This document shows, piece after piece, positions 12,510-26,178 of a DNA stretch of 64,000 bases. How positions within the stretch are numbered: position 1 is the first letter of the stretch; each line of letters starts with the position of its first letter. The notes beneath the pieces were generated by a model. It had not been told where the DNA came from and ran no database searches. It was given only the letters and a program-made list of their open reading frames with translations. Made by a program: the position numbers and the translations under genes. Source of the stretch: Parasponia andersonii (lineage: Eukaryota; Streptophyta; Magnoliopsida; Rosales; Cannabaceae); assembly GCA_002914805.1 (NCBI GenBank), contig JXTB01000198.1, forward strand, positions 271,323 to 335,322, read 5' to 3'.

Positions 12510-15115
12510 TGTAATATCTCCCAATTCTACATACGTACGTAATGATGCTTGTATAAATACTTAGTGAGATTAGGAGATGTTCTCCACTTGGAACTAATAA
12601 AATAGGGAAAAAATTTAAAACTTTTTTTTTCTAAAAGAGAAAAGAAAATTCCACTCATAATTACACAAATACATAAAGTGGGCCTGTCATATAAATATAT
12701 AATATATAGAGACACTAAAAAATACGTACAAAATCTTCTGTAAGAAAACCACAGCGTCAAAATGCTCATATACACAAGCCGCAGTCAGAAAGTTGGCACT
12801 CCTCCTCTTAACTCACATATCAACAGTACCCTCTGCAATGTAAGAATATTTATAAGTGTGAAACTTAGTAAGTAATATATGTAGATGCATAATACATATA
12901 ACATGAAATGGATAATTATATGGTTGAGATCCCTGTATATATTGTATTGCCAGATAAGATTGTGAATCGCATACTGAGCCACTCATATAACGTATAATAT
13001 ATCATGAGCTATATAGAGGTCTCGAGTCCCAGAGAATCCCCTTTGTGTATAGTAGAGGTCCACCCCATATGGCCATCATAATATTCCCGAAGGAACCAGA
13101 GTGTCCCCGAAGGAACCATATCATATATTTAGGAGCTGGCTTACCACACCCTATTCACTAATACTCGTCAGGTAATATAAATACACTACGTGTTCATGTC
13201 TCATGCAAAACTGAATAAAAGATACATATGTACACATATTCACAAATTCCATATCCACATATTTTACAGATTCATAGAAATAAAAAATTTCTTACATTAC
13301 AGGTGTGACGCTACTTACTTCAATCCAGAGATTTTACATATTTCCTTGTGAAATGCCCTTCACTCAAGGTACAACTGACATGATCCTATCATATTCTAGT
13401 TACCAACTTATTTGGTCACATGTCTAAAGCCTAATGCACATACTAGTGTATATGTATATGACTAGCAACTCTTACTATATAAATTTTTCAAATAAAATGA
13501 AAACAATTAATACATACTTCACGGAGTGCTTATAACGTTAATTTCATATAAATTTGCAACAATAATAAGCAATATGGCTAAGACTTATTTCAAGATATTT
13601 ATCATAATTAGCAAAATACTTAGATTAATCGAGAATTCCTGAAAACAAAATAATTTTCCAAAAACAATTACCATTGTAACACAAAAAAAAAAAAAATAGA
13701 GAACTCCAAAGTCAAATCTACCTACAAACAAGCTACAAACAAGCTTTGTAAACGAGAAGTAAAATCTACCTACAAATAAGCTAACTCCAACATAATCATA
13801 TAAGTATACGGTCGTACATAGAAAATATATTAGCTAATTGAACTAAACAAGTATTATGAAATCAAGTCACGATCTCAAATCAATCACAAGGTTGTGCTCA
13901 ATTAATTTTGTCTCCATAAATACACATAGCAAAAAAAAAGGAAGTTGTCCGAGACAAATACTAGATAAATTTTAATTTTAAGAATTTACCAAAAAATAGT
14001 AATTAGAAAAAGGATCACGCTAAATTTAATACATAGGTAAAAATATGAATTAAAATCACTAACACTTAGTCCACTATGTTCAACTTGCTTTTACCATCTT
14101 GAACAATTAAATAAGGTTCACACCTCAAACACATATAACTTCACGGCAATATTGATAAGTGTATAAAGATATACATACCCATTGTAATCAGAAATCAAGA
14201 ACTGAATGTATACAAATCACAAAAAAGAAAAAGTTTAACTGAAAGCAATAACTATAAAGGATGATTACATTAGCAATGACTAAAATCCAAGACAAGATAG
14301 TTTGACTATGCCCTTAATGCACCATGTCAATTCGGTGGAGATGTGGTTTATATATAAAAACATTGTATACTTATAAATTTGAAGGATTGATAAAGAAAAA
14401 GAGTAATAGACGAATGACTATCATCAATATTATATACAGGTCGTGGGGTTTGCCGACATAGCAAGTGGGTTTCTTTTATAAATAATTTAATATAGACATA
14501 TATAAATTGGATTATAAAATAAAGGTACATAGTGAGTATACGTGTATGTAAAGAGGGATAAATTAAATCTTGAGCTAGAGAAATAAATAACCTGATTAAA
14601 TTAACATTTAAATAAAATATCTAAAGTTTTAGGGCTCATAAAATTACACTAAACAATTTATCTACTCACATTTTCTACTCAATAATTTGTCAAATAATCA
14701 GACTAAATTCTAGCCATATTTAATTTATTTACTATGTAGAACTAAAATATTCATAAGTTTAAGTAATTTAGTAATTAATATATTCATACATACTGAGAAG
14801 AATGAAAGTAAAAACAAATAATTGGTTTAAACATTAATTTTTTTGTAAATTATTTTTATTAGTTAAATAAAATATCCATTAATCAAAATTGAATAATTGA
14901 CTTAATACATATCAAATTTGTATCAAAGAGTATTTTTAGAGCATTTCATTACAAATTATTTTAAAATATAATAAAAGTTAATATTCATAATAATTTAAAA
15001 TCAAAACTTAAAATAGTATACAGAAATGACAATAATATAATTAAAAATACTATGTAATCATATTATTGGCTCTTTGTAAGAAATTGGGCGTGGTTTAGAA
15101 ATTCGGAATATCACT
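12510..15115 (+). repeat. Solo LTR, second long-LTR family
   Basis: The start 'tgtaatatctcccaattc' and the next 230 bases match the reverse complement of 32730-32960, and the end (about 15061-15115, 'tattattggctcttt' ... 'atatcac') matches the reverse complement of 30690-30755. Thus both ends of the insertion at 30690-32960 recur here in the opposite orientation, 2.6 kb apart, with no coding sequence between them. This is what recombination between two LTRs leaves behind. No convincing 5-bp target duplication was seen (ggaac on the left, ttaac or taaca on the right). The short open frames inside are not genes. Confidence 0.65.
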
Positions 15116-15500
15116 TAACAAATCATATATAACTTATTTCATTGCTTCCATTCCAGATATGAGATATCGGATATATATGGCACCGAAACATATTCAATCT
15201 TTTGGTAGAGTATGGCTAAAATAAATTATAAAAGATCTCTAGAGAAAAATAATCTCTGGTAGAGAATCTCCCTTCAATGAGACCTAAAACGTGGAAAACT
15301 TAGGACCAAAAGCAACTTTTATATTAATTAATGCATTTAGATGTAGCCTTCCCTTAATGACTTACATTTTCTTCCTTTAATGAAAAAATAAATGAATATT
15401 GATCCATCATTATAAGAAGAATCTTTTACAATCTACGTTAATAATATTATATATAGGTATATTATTTGGGTATTTACTATTTATAACACATGCAAATATA

Positions 15501-15506
<6 letters not shown>

Positions 15507-15558
<52 letters not shown>
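15507..15558. repeat. (TA)n microsatellite
   Basis: A 52-base uninterrupted TA run followed by 'cacacac'; it explains the Tyr-Ile repeat frames on both strands. Confidence 0.95.
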
Positions 15559-15565
<7 letters not shown>

Positions 15566-18500
15566 TACTGATCGCGACGTAGAGTTGATTATGGGAGCAA
15601 ATTCCTCAACTGCCAAAAGGGAGAAGACATAAATTTTTATCGTAGTTTAATTATATGTAAACTCTAATTTAAATGTAGACACGTAGTAGTCGAGACAGAA
15701 CTAAAGTATGGAATAAAACTAGACTAAGCCATGCACGTGAAACATCTCTACACAATTTAACAGCACCAATAGTAACTTCACACGCTTATTCGGACCAGCC
15801 AATATTTATATGTATTTATTAATGACATAGATATGAATTTGTTGTGTACATATCTCTCTCTCTCTATATATATATATAGATCTCATTTTATAATAGTTTT
15901 CTCCAAAAAAAAATATATATCTCATTTTAGTATTTTTAGATATATTATCACCCAACGACATCTACGTAGTAGGTCGTAACACAAATTTATACATGTTAGT
16001 GTCATTGCAAATATTTATTAAAACCTAAAAGTTTTTTTTTAAAAAGGTCAACAATTTTGATCTGTTAACTGAAAATATTGATACTATAAAATATTTCTCT
16101 CATTAAAAATTTTTTATGTATAAATATTTTTTTATATATGGACTGACATAGTTTTATACTGTGTGCAACATAGAATAAGTTAATTAATTAATTAATCGAA
16201 ATAATGTCATATGATGAAGGTATATATATATACACTATCTGCAAGTATTACGTGGGGATTTTTAGAGGGGAGAAGCGTGATTTAGGAATATCGTGTAAAA
16301 CAATTTTGATAAAAAAATATAATATTCCCTTAAAATTGTAATTAGTGACCAAAAGTTAAATTCCTTCAAAATTTGAAAAATTCGCCTGTATATACTAAAG
16401 AGTTTTCATTATCGATATTGGGATAGATTATAATTAATTACTATTTTTTTCCCCTTTCGTATCTGAACATCCTGACGTAGTCATTAATAATTTAGGAAAA
16501 GAAAAGAATGGTACCGATAAAAGCAGCAAAAACAGGGGAAAAAAATAAAGAATTTAATTCAGTTATTAACTTACTGAAAATAGTTTGATAACCCTATGGG
16601 ACCCCTATTTATAGCAAAGAAACAGTCGTTATATTGCACTGAAAAGCTATTTAATTAACGCGTTTCCCCTCTTATTCATAAAAAAAGGAGATAATAATTC
16701 ACTGCCCTCTTATGCTTGAACAGTCACACCGTTATATTGAAATTAATTTGCAGCTGGTGCACCCGGCACAGAATTTAATGTTCCCATATTATTTTTAGTC
16801 TGTATTGTTTTTTTAACCTTCTATGTTTTGTTTTGTGTAAAAAAAATTGGAGAGTATTAATATGTTCGGGAAAAGTATATCTATAATACTTGGGATTTTC
16901 AGAAAAAGTTTATATCATTAATCATATTTGGAATAAAAGGGACTTTCCGTTGCAGACCACAAGGCACAAAGGAAATTTTTTTTGTCATAACACGTATACA
17001 AAATGTTTATGTATACATATGATATTTTCCTTTTGTTTATTTTAAAGTTTATGTAGTAGGAAACATCCATGGATGATGGATTGCCTCAAAAAAGGGGGAA
17101 AAAAAGCATGGTAAATTCATATTCCTTAATCAATATATTAGAATCGTAATTATCTGAAATATGATTGGATCTAATCAAACTTTGAGGGTTGAGGCTAGTT
17201 AGTTATTATTATTTTTTTGGGCCCACTCTACTGGAAAATTTATCATGGTAAGGGATTGAAACGTAAAAGGGCGTTTCGTGTGTGTTTCCTTTTTTCCTTT
17301 TTGGTGGAGTATGTGTTTGATCTTAAGAAACAGTTTTCAATGCATTGTCGGATTTGTATTTTTGCATATAAAAAAAATGCACAGTTATTTTCTCTAAATT
17401 ATTTCTTGTGTATTTTCAAAATCAAACAATAGAAATTTTTGTGTATTTCTGGTGATACGGAGGTAGATTAATGAGATATACAGGTAGACTAATGAGATAT
17501 ACGCGGCATGCATAGTCACAATGGTAATCAAATAAATAAAAAAAAAGTATGGAACCATATCATCTAGATGAGATATAAGTTCCTTTAAAAAAAAAAAAAG
17601 ATGAGATATAAGACAAAAATTTATTATTTTCAAATCCAAACATTAATGGTATTGTGATAAGATACAAATAAATGTAGTTAAGACCTAGCTAGTGCCCTAA
17701 TTATAAGGGTTTTTTTTTTTATATGTATATGCATATTGATATTCTGTTTAGCATTAATAATTTATCCGCATGGGAGATTAATATTGTATCTATTCTCTAA
17801 CATTTACATCGGTCTCTTATGACATCGATGCGTTCTTGATTAAGTTCAAGCCGATGAGTCGTAATATCGTGCACATAAAATTTTATATGAAAAAATAATC
17901 CCCATTTGTAAACTAAAGTCTTCCGTTAATTTCTTTGATTTTTATACCGTACACAAAGTATTTGGCAGTGTTAGACTGTTAATTATCAGCTTTCCAGAAA
18001 AATTCAGATTGAGATTTGGACAATTTGAGCCGGACTTATTACGTATGTACGTATCATCATGACCAAATCGTATTTTGATGTTATGTTAGCTTAACAATTC
18101 TCTCAAAAACTCATCTAGCGTGTTGATAAGAGTTTACAAATATTATAAATATCTATATTCCATAAAAATGGTTTCTCCACTCGATTGAAACTAGTCCTAA
18201 TTCCATCAATAAATCATGATTAGCCAAAGGACCGTTGTAGTTCTTAATGATCAAATTTCATCAAGTTCCCTTTTCTCATAGTCATACGTAGAAGTCACGA
18301 TCAACCTGGCCTCTTTCCCTTCTCGCCTTCTATACGTGTATATATATGACTTTGTCTTACTTATTTGAGGTGAGAACTTCACAAATGTCTCCTACCAAAA
18401 AGCTGTTATATTCTCAGTTTCGGACCACATGTTGGGTGAGAAAGGAAAAGAGCACTAAATTAAGAATTTACTATCTAGAGCAGGATCCATGTTGATATAC

Positions 18501-18751
18501 AGATAAATTTAAAATAATTACTTACTAGCTAGCAAGCTAGCTATAACTTCTTCGATGATGGACCCAATTGATTTGGTACCTATAAATTATTTCTGATCGT
18601 CATCAGTTGTAGATAGTACTTGCATATATATGTATATATTGTATATAGGAGGACCCAAGCTAGTTCCTTATAAATATTACTCGATAAACAATATTAACTT
18701 TTTCCGGGGAAGCTAACTAACAATCGATAGAAGCAATATTTCAGAGCAAAA

Positions 18752-18797
<46 letters not shown>
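18752..18797. repeat. (TG)n(TA)n compound microsatellite
   Basis: A TG run passes into a TA run with one interrupting G. Confidence 0.9.
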
Positions 18798-20651
18798 CAC
18801 ATCACTATCTATATGTAACATGTCATATATTGATAAGCTGGCAGTACTAGGCTGTAGCTACCGGATGTAGCTAGAGAGTGCAATTCAAGCATAACTGTCC
18901 TTTTCCTTGATATAGAAGCGTGGAAAACTAACCTAATAACTTTGTCTACCTCTAGTCTACCGTCTACTTTTTTTAATTTATTACAATATTAGCTCTCACA
19001 TAAATTTTTGTATGCAAATATTATTCATGCAGATACCATAGAATCTATAAAACTATGCACATATAATTGTACTTATATATCCAGCAAAACTATTGCCATT
19101 ATCATGGATCAGCAGTCAACTAATTACAAAATTAACCGCATATATATATATACACACACTTTTCAACCAAGAACTTTTCATAAATTATGTTATATTTTTT
19201 AAAAGTCACACATGATCAAGGTCTCAATTAATGTGACTAGTCGACAAATGCAGATCATGACATGATGTTAGATAGTGACGTACATACATATATCATTAAA
19301 GTGTCGGCTATCTCCTTAATAATTTTAGATATATAGACCTTTTTTTTTTCTATGGCTAATCTAAGGTAACAGCTTCACGTACACAGCTATTCAAGCTAAA
19401 ATATATGTGTATTTATATTTTTTGAAGAGCGTATGTATAGACACATAACTATTAACGCGTTTTACATAATAATAGAAATAATTAAAATAGGATATTGTCG
19501 TTTCTCTCTTTATGTATTCTCATTTATATTGACAGTTTAATATATAGTACTGCATTAGTTTCCTTTTACTTGCCTTATTTATTTCTTTGGTACAATGGAT
19601 TGCCTTTTAAATGATGATACATCCTTGTCTCCAAAGAATAGAAGATGGTACATAAAAACACAATAAATGATGACACAAACAATTTTATTAATTTTCTTAT
19701 ATATACATATATTCCGGAAATATTATTAACTCAAAATACCAGTACTATACGTTTCTCCTGTATTCTACAATTTATTACCAATTTGGCTCACAACCGATTA
19801 TTTTATTGCTATTATGTCGATCATTACAACCATTTTGGTGGGCAACAATTTGATCTTATACAAATTAATGCCAAGCTCAACGTCACCAATTCTGAAAAAT
19901 ATCTAGTTGGTTTTCTTCTCTTACTATATAAATTCTTTACCAATTTATTTAATTCGTTGCATTTATCGGGTCCAGATTATAAATACATTTAGCAGTATAT
20001 ACAACACTCTCTTTAATCTATTGTGTTTGGACAAATTAATTTTCTAAGGACCCATTCCCTTCACTCAAAATAAATTCTCTTATGTAAAGCTGTCAGCTAG
20101 CCATTAATTAATTTTGTCGTACTTAGATAAGTACGTACATATATACAAACATGACAAAAAAATATCTTATATATATATATATGTAATTTTTTTACCTCAA
20201 AATTCAATTTATAAAAAAGAAGTGTATGAATTTTTTTTAGTAAAAAAAAAAAGAAAGATAAGAAAAAGTAAAGAATGAATAGTGAAAAAAGGTGGGAAGC
20301 AATTGAATGCCTCTTAAGAATCTTTTATCAGAAATTGTTGACAGTGCTGTACATATCTTTGCAGATAGTTTGCCGGAATTTATAGCATCGTTAAAATGCA
20401 ATCATGCATTGAACTGCTATCTGTCACTATAAAGACGAGATATTGAAATTGGATCATATCACATTAAATGAGAATAAATAGAACGTTGAGACTTGAGAGA
20501 TCAGTATAGACTATTTATACTTTTTATTTAATTAATTTATTTTCAACCAAATAATACTTATAAATTCATATATCTATATTCCGCAACTTTTGACCCATTT
20601 GCGTGGTTTTCTTATAATTGGAATCTCGAACCTATTATTGCAGTGATTATT

Positions 20652-21119
20652 TTTTGGAAATAAAACAAACTTTGTTACTCACTCATATATTATTATAAAA
20701 TAAAATTCTTAATTTTACTCTTCAAACTCACTCACTCACCAAAAGTTACATTTTTTTCTCTCTTCTCTTCACTTTTAAAAACTTTGCTTCTTACTTGATA
20801 CTTAGAACTCAAATAAGGAGGAGTATTTATAATACATGAGAAACAATATGAACCACATAAATAAATAATTATAAAAATCCTAAAGCCACATATATTTTCT
20901 TCTACACACTTCTAATAATAATCTAAATAATCAAATGGTTCACATGCAAAAAACTAATATCTAGCCAATATTAGAAGATTCTAGAGGAAAAACATAAACA
21001 ATTTGGATTTGGACTTCTTCTTTTATGAGTTTTACATTTGGGCTAACTCCAACTTATTGGGCCTTATGTTGATAGGTCTAGAACACTTCTTATGGGCTTA
21101 AACAAATTTATTTTTAACA
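20652..21119 (-). repeat. 3' LTR of the copia element
   Basis: Aligns end to end with 24640-25107 with scattered substitutions, e.g. shared 'tcactcatatattatta' and 'gatggacttcttctttta'-like blocks. Right edge 'tttaaca' lies next to the polypurine tract. Confidence 0.85.
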
Positions 21120-21133
21120 CCTCTCCTTAACTT
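21120..21133 (-). other. Polypurine tract of the copia element
   Basis: On the minus strand 'aagttaaggagagg' lies immediately before the LTR start, the position and composition of the plus-strand primer. Confidence 0.75.
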
Positions 21134-21805
21134 GTTTTATAATACCAAGCAAGTTTCTTAATCTTGCGAAGTCTTCAAACTTGAGTGGCTTAGTGAAAAT
21201 ATCAGCAATCTGATCATGTGATCTCATATACTCCAATTGTACTTCTTTATTTGCAACACATTCTCTTATATAATGATAGCGAGTATCGATATGCTTACTT
21301 CGGTAATGAAAGACTTGATTTTTAGCCAAAAGCTATTTATGACTTATAGTTGATACAAATCTCTGTTGGCTCCTTTTGAGGTATGTTTAACTCTTTCAAT
21401 AACCTTTGTAGCCAGATTGCATGACTAACACATGATGTAGTAACTACATACTCAGCTTCACATGTTGAAAAAGTGACAATCGGTTATTTCTTGGATACCC
21501 AGGTGAAGGCGGCTTCTCCCATGAAAAAAACCAAACTAGTTGTGCTTTTTCAATCATCAGTATTTCCGGCCTAATCATGATCACTATAACCAACGAGTTT
21601 GTAATCATTGGAAACTGAATAGAACAAGCCAAGATTGATCGTACCTTTTAGGTGACGGAGAATTCTCTTTGCTGCTTTGAAGTGAGTAGTTATTGGAGTT
21701 TCCATGTAACGACTCATTAGTCCAGTTGCATAGAGAATGTCGGGCCTTGTATATGTCAAGTACTGAAGGCATCCAACAAGGCTCTTGAAGAGTGTTGGCG
21801 CTCTA
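21134..21805 (-). pseudogene. pol: Copia RNase H and RT tail, broken
   Basis: Minus-strand reading gives the end of RT ('TRPDILYATGLMSRYM', about 21756-21709), then the copia RNase H: 'GYSDHD' near 21590-21570 (first catalytic Asp), 'CEAEYV' near 21460-21440 and 'IADIFTKPL' near 21210-21180, the standard C-terminal signature. Stops replace a Trp after 'SDHD' and several Gln codons. The upstream junction at about 21795-21810 goes from the integrase C-terminal linker straight to the segment just before 'TRPDILY', so nearly all of RT was deleted. Confidence 0.8.
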
Positions 21806-22600
21806 CTAGTGTTTCTTCATCTTCAATTTGTGGAAAGAAATTGTAGTCATTTGTTTGAGAACCAAAGTCTCATTCACCTTCTTCATCAAATATTATATCT
21901 CGGTTGATGATTTCTTTTCCATTGTTGAGATTGTATAACTTATATCCTTTGAAGTTGGTGTCGTGGCTGATAAAAATAAACTTCTCACTTTTATCATCAA
22001 GTTTGGTTCTATGTTCATCTGGTACATGCACATAGGCTATGCTTCCAAAGACTCTCAAGTGGGAGAACCCAGACTTTCTTCTACTCCATGCTTCTTGTGG
22101 TGTCTTTTCCCACACACTTCTTGTTGGAGATTGATTGGATAAATAAACTGCACATGCAATAGCTTCTGCCCAGAACTCTTTAGGTAATCTCTTACTTTTC
22201 AGCATGCTTCAAGCCATGTTGAGGATGGTCTGATTCTTTCTTTCTACCACACTATTCTATTGAGGGAATCTTGGAACGGTTAAAGGTCATCGAATTCCAT
22301 TTGCTTCACAGAATTCTTGAAACTTTTTTGAAGGGAATTCTCTTCTGTTGTCACATCTTATGGTTTTGATCTGAAGACTACTTTCTTTCTCTACAGTAAC
22401 CTTGAACTTCTTGAAAGTTTCAAAGACTTCTGATTTTTACTTCAAGAAATAAACCCAAGTCTTTTGTGAGAAATCATCAATGAAGAGTAAAGAGTAATTG
22501 CTCTTACCGAAAGAACTTGATTTGATAGGACCGCACACATTTGTATGTAAGAGCTCTAGTGACTTCTGCACTCTTGAATTTGACTCTTTTGGAAAGTTTT
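21806..22600 (-). pseudogene. pol: Copia integrase, broken
   Basis: The second half of the integrase core and its C-terminal part are open on the minus strand at 22205-21870. They contain 'FWAEAIACAVYLSNQSPT' followed by the 'HLRVFGSIAYVHVP' segment and 'FIFISHD', all typical of copia integrases. Upstream (22600-22210) the core is readable with the Glu in 'VERKNQT', but stops occur, one between 'GIR' and 'PLTVP'. The linker 'IIFDEEGE' ends in a stop at 21870. Non-functional. Confidence 0.8.
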
Positions 22601-23000
22601 TTCTAAATTATTTTCCGAATAAGCATCCTTCATAAAGCTGATTAGGATGATTAATACATGGCAAGTCTCTCACCATCTCTTTTTTAGATAGTAGCTCTAG
22701 TCCTCCAAAATTGAGATGCCTGAATCTTAAATGCCATAGCCATGATGAATCCTTGTAATATGTTTTGAGATATTTTTCCATATCATTTTGAATGTTTAAT
22801 AAGAACATTCTATTTCTTGACATAGGCACCTTGGCAATCAAGTTCATGTTGTTATCTCTTATAGAAAAACTATAATCTTTCAAATGAATATCATAACCTT
22901 TCTCTAAGAGTTGTCCCAAACTTAAAATATTTATTTTCATTATGAGTACATATATTTGAAATAAATTAATGCCCCCTATTTTTCAAGTGGATATAACTTT
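22601..23000 (-). pseudogene. pol: Copia GAG-pre-integrase segment
   Basis: Open at 22940-22608 on the minus strand. It has 'NILSLGQLLEKGYDI' and then 'WLWHLRFRHLNFGGL', the H-x-R-x-x-H pattern of the gag_pre-integrs segment, ending 'YEGCLFGK' (relatives have C-x-x-C-x-x-GK, so one Cys is replaced by Tyr-Glu). It normally joins protease and integrase. Confidence 0.75.
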
Positions 23001-24157
23001 TACCTTTTCCTTTTATCGCTACTTTTGAATTATTACCGAAAAAAACACTCCCACGGATTAATTCATTAAACTTCATGAACATTGATTGACGCCCACATAT
23101 ATAATTGCTAGCACTAGTGTTAAGATACCATGTGTTGTCTTATCCTTTGTTGTTGTCGTTATATGCTAGTAGCACGGTGCCATTTATTTCCCTTTTTTAT
23201 TCAATATAATTGACTTTCTCTTTAATTTTGCTATTGGGTGCTCTATATTCTCTAGCATAATGGCCAAACTTGTGACAATTGAAACATTCAACTTGAGACT
23301 TCTCATGCCTTGAGTTCATTCGACCTCTACCATGACCTCTTGTAAAGCTTTCTCTTTTTTTTTGAAATTGCTGATATGATAATTATGGTTATTATTAGAA
23401 TTCTAATCTCGTCCACGACCTCGACTTATACCATGTCCTTGTTCTCGGGCTTGTTCTCTACCATGTCCACTTTGACTTCTTTTGCTACATTGGCTATCTT
23501 CTCTCTCTGTGAGTTGTGTCTTGAGAAGCTGCTCCTTGAAATTTGGCTTCTTTTTTTTCTTTTCCTCGTGAGTTTATAAAGAACCTAAGAGTTGTTCTAT
23601 CGTCATGGCTCCTAAATCTTTAGTTTCTTCGATTACAGTAACAATATTCTCGGACTTTGTTTCTAATGATTGAAGAATCTTTTTCATGATCGTAACAGTT
23701 TCTAGTTTCTCACAATTTCTCTTCACTTGATTCGAAATGACTAAAATCTTGAAAAGTAGTCAGAAACTAACTCAGTCTCCATCATGTGTAGTAAATCAAA
23801 CTCTCCTCTTGGAGTTTGAAGACGAACCTTTTTAACTTTTTCTTCTCCCCTATATGAAACTTGAAGTTTCTCCCATGCTTACTTGGTGGAGGTTGCACTT
23901 GAAATTTTCTCAAACACGTCGTTATCTAAGGCCTGGTAGATTAGGAAGAGAGTTTTTTTGTCTCTCTTTCTTGAATCTTTAAACTATCCTTTTTTGTTGA
24001 GAATAGTGTTACTTCATCCCTTGGCTCTTTGTATCCTTTCTCTACTACTTCCTAAATAGCACGTACTCCAAGGAGGACTTTCATTTGATAGTCCAATTAT
24101 CGAAGTTGGTGCCTTGAAGTGATAGAACTTGAAGAGATGCTAAATTATTGGTATTCA
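23001..24157 (-). pseudogene. gag: Copia gag with damaged zinc knuckle
   Basis: The minus-strand ATG at 24157 opens 'MNTNNLASLQVLSLQGTNFD', a typical copia gag start, and meets a stop at codon 26 (Lys-Stop where relatives have Trp or Gln). The rest is in pieces, with an Arg/Gly-rich stretch near 23310-23460 and a zinc knuckle at about 23290-23243, 'CFNCHKFGHYAREY', where the last Cys ligand is Tyr. Gag would form the particle and bind RNA; here it is broken. Confidence 0.7.
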
Positions 24158-24624
24158 TGACTCTTAACAGAATGAGCTTTTAGAAATTTTGACTATATGG
24201 ATAGATCCAAAACGTCAAAATACCTTAAGATTGACTAGTATATCGACTTAGTCAAAATCAACCACTTAGTCAATGGTCAACACTGGTGAATAGTCTGTTC
24301 AACGACGTAGTCAACGGCTTTGACGGTGCAGTAAACAGCTCTAACGGCTTAGTCAAATGGCTCTGACTTGGCTTAACTCGGTGAGTTAACTCAGTTTGTG
24401 ATAGGAAATTTTCGACGACTCATTCAAATTCATTCGAACTCCAATTGGGCTGATTTTTAATGGCAGCATATTAGTCTCGTCGAGCTCTTCATTGATATGT
24501 AATAGTAGTATGTTTTGAACAATGGTGAATACTCTCATTCTCAAAAATTCTTTTCTGATATGTAAGATCAGTCAAAGCTGTAACTACATAGCATATTTAG
24601 AATTTCAAGAGAACTCACAACTTC

Positions 24625-24637
24625 ACTCTGATACAAT
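24625..24637 (-). other. Primer binding site of the copia element
   Basis: On the minus strand 'ttgtatcagagtg' follows the 5' LTR by two bases and resembles the tRNA-Met PBS 'tggtatcagagc'. Confidence 0.7.
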
Positions 24638-24639
24638 TT

Positions 24640-25107
24640 TGTTAGAAATAAAACAAACTTTATTACTCACTCATATATTATTACAAGAAAAAATTCTTAA
24701 CTTTACTCTTTAAGGTCACTCACTCACTAGAAGCTATGTTTCTTTCTCTCTTCTCTTCACTCTTAGAAGCTTTGCTTCTTAGTTGATCCTTAGAACTTAA
24801 ATAGGGAAGGTTATTTATACTACATGAGAAATAATGAGAACCACACAAATAACAATTATAAAAATCCTTAAGCCACACATATTTTCTTTTATATACTTCT
24901 AATAATAATCTAAGTAATCAAATGATTCACATGCAAAAAAACTAATATCTGGTTAACACTAGAAGATTCTAGATGGAAGGTTTCTTCAATTTAGACTTGG
25001 ACTTCTTCTTTTATAAGTTTTGTACTTGGGCTAACTCCAACTTTTTGCGCCTCATGTTGATGGGCCTAGAACATTTCTTATGAGCTTAAACAAGTTTATT
25101 TCCAATA
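24640..25107 (-). repeat. 5' LTR of the copia element
   Basis: 468 bases, 'tgttagaaataaaac' to 'tttccaata' on the + strand; the direct partner of 20652-21119. A 'tatttatac' TATA-like word (24811-24819) lies in the U3 half. Confidence 0.85.
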
Positions 25108-25590
25108 ATTACATATTCTGTAGTAATTAATGAAGTGAGTGATCAGAAATCCTGTTTTGAGATCAATAATTATGTAATGATAATCTTTACACACTGATAC
25201 AAACAGGTAATTATAAAAATTAACTGAAAATTAAAGAATAATAAATGTTGACCAACTAACTACAATAGAAAGAGAAATTAATCTTGGTTTATTACTTTTT
25301 GCAAATTTTTTGCTCTTTCTATTTCTTTCCCATACTATAAATATGCAAGTTAGGGGTGTAAATCGGGCCATTCAAGCCCAGCCCAAACTTAAATTTTTGG
25401 TTTTAGGCAGGCACAGGCTCAGACTTTTGGGCTTTAAGAAAATTTCAGACCAGGTCAGGCCAAGTTTAGATTAGTTAAAGTCATGGCCAAAGTCCAGCTC
25501 TAAAAGTTTCGGGATCTAATATAAGACCGCGTTTTATGTTCGGATCAAATTTAACCTTCGGACTTTTGGACCTTAAATTAATATATATAT

Positions 25591-26178
25591 TGTTGGCAGA
25601 GGTTTTGTCAAAAATGAATTTAGGAAATTTGCAAGATGTGGTATGTGTGTGAAAAAGGTTGACAAATCAAAGCAAATAAGGAGACAAGAATTTATAGTGG
25701 TTCAATCCCAAAAAAGATGAGCCTACGTCCACTGTTCTTCACTATTTTCTGAAGAATTACAAGAGTTATTTTAAGTCTCAAGGTGAGAATAGAGAGAGAA
25801 TTAAAGAATGTAGCGAAGTGTTTTTTTATAATAACAATGAGCTCCCTTCATATAGGTGAGGGTGGCTCAATTTTTCCCAATTGTGAAAACGAGTAAGTGT
25901 GTAATCAGAAAATACAATTCGAGTAATAATATAATTGGATAATAACTTGAATGAAATGATTGGTCGATCTCTATTCAGAAACTTGTTTCTCTTTCTTTGT
26001 AGATTACCCTTTTGATGAAGTTTGATCTAGTTTCCTTTTCATACTGGTCGTACTTAACTCATTCGGAGGAGGTCACATTTCGATCAGAAAAATTCACATG
26101 CGTCCTGACGCGTTCAACTCGGTTGCTAACTTTCTCTTTTTGACATTGACCAACATATAGATTTTAGACTACACAACA
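25591..26178 (-). repeat. 3' LTR of the Tat element
   Basis: From 'tgttggcagaggttttgtc' to 'actacacaaca' on the + strand. Matches 38282-38860 end to end; on the minus strand it runs TGTTGTG ... CCAACA. Confidence 0.9.

Larger units (their letters stand above)
15116..20651. other. Gene-free AT-rich stretch
   Basis: I find no protein gene, RNA gene or recognisable transposon. It holds several TA and TG/TA microsatellites, A and T runs and many short fortuitous frames (the longest, about 115 codons at 19645-19992, has no recognisable motif and a low-complexity AT-driven composition). It may be old intergenic DNA or repeat too decayed to read. Confidence 0.4.
20652..25107 (-). mobile_element. 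Ty1/copia retrotransposon with deleted RT core
   Basis: Two 468-base direct LTRs (20652-21119 and 24640-25107) bound a 3.5-kb internal region. Read on the minus strand it goes PBS, gag with zinc knuckle, GAG-pre-integrase, integrase, then directly the RNase H end. Integrase before RT/RNase H is the Ty1/copia order. A full element would be about 5 kb; the reverse transcriptase, including the catalytic YVDD, is missing, so this copy cannot move on its own. A clear target duplication is not visible next to the LTRs. Confidence 0.85.

Noticed and set aside
15399-15632. 77-codon frame rich in Tyr-Ile
   Set aside because: It is the translation of a TA microsatellite; the opposite strand gives a similar frame.
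15780-15800. A 'tcggaccag' word like the start of miR166
   Set aside because: Only nine bases match and no fold-back partner was seen nearby.
20641-25112. Target duplication of the first copia element (gatta / aatta)
   Set aside because: Mismatch and ambiguous LTR ends in AT-rich DNA; not strong enough to claim.
25351-25590. Possible part of the Tat LTR
   Set aside because: It lies outside the tatat duplication and pairs with 38866-39216 as the hAT-like shell.
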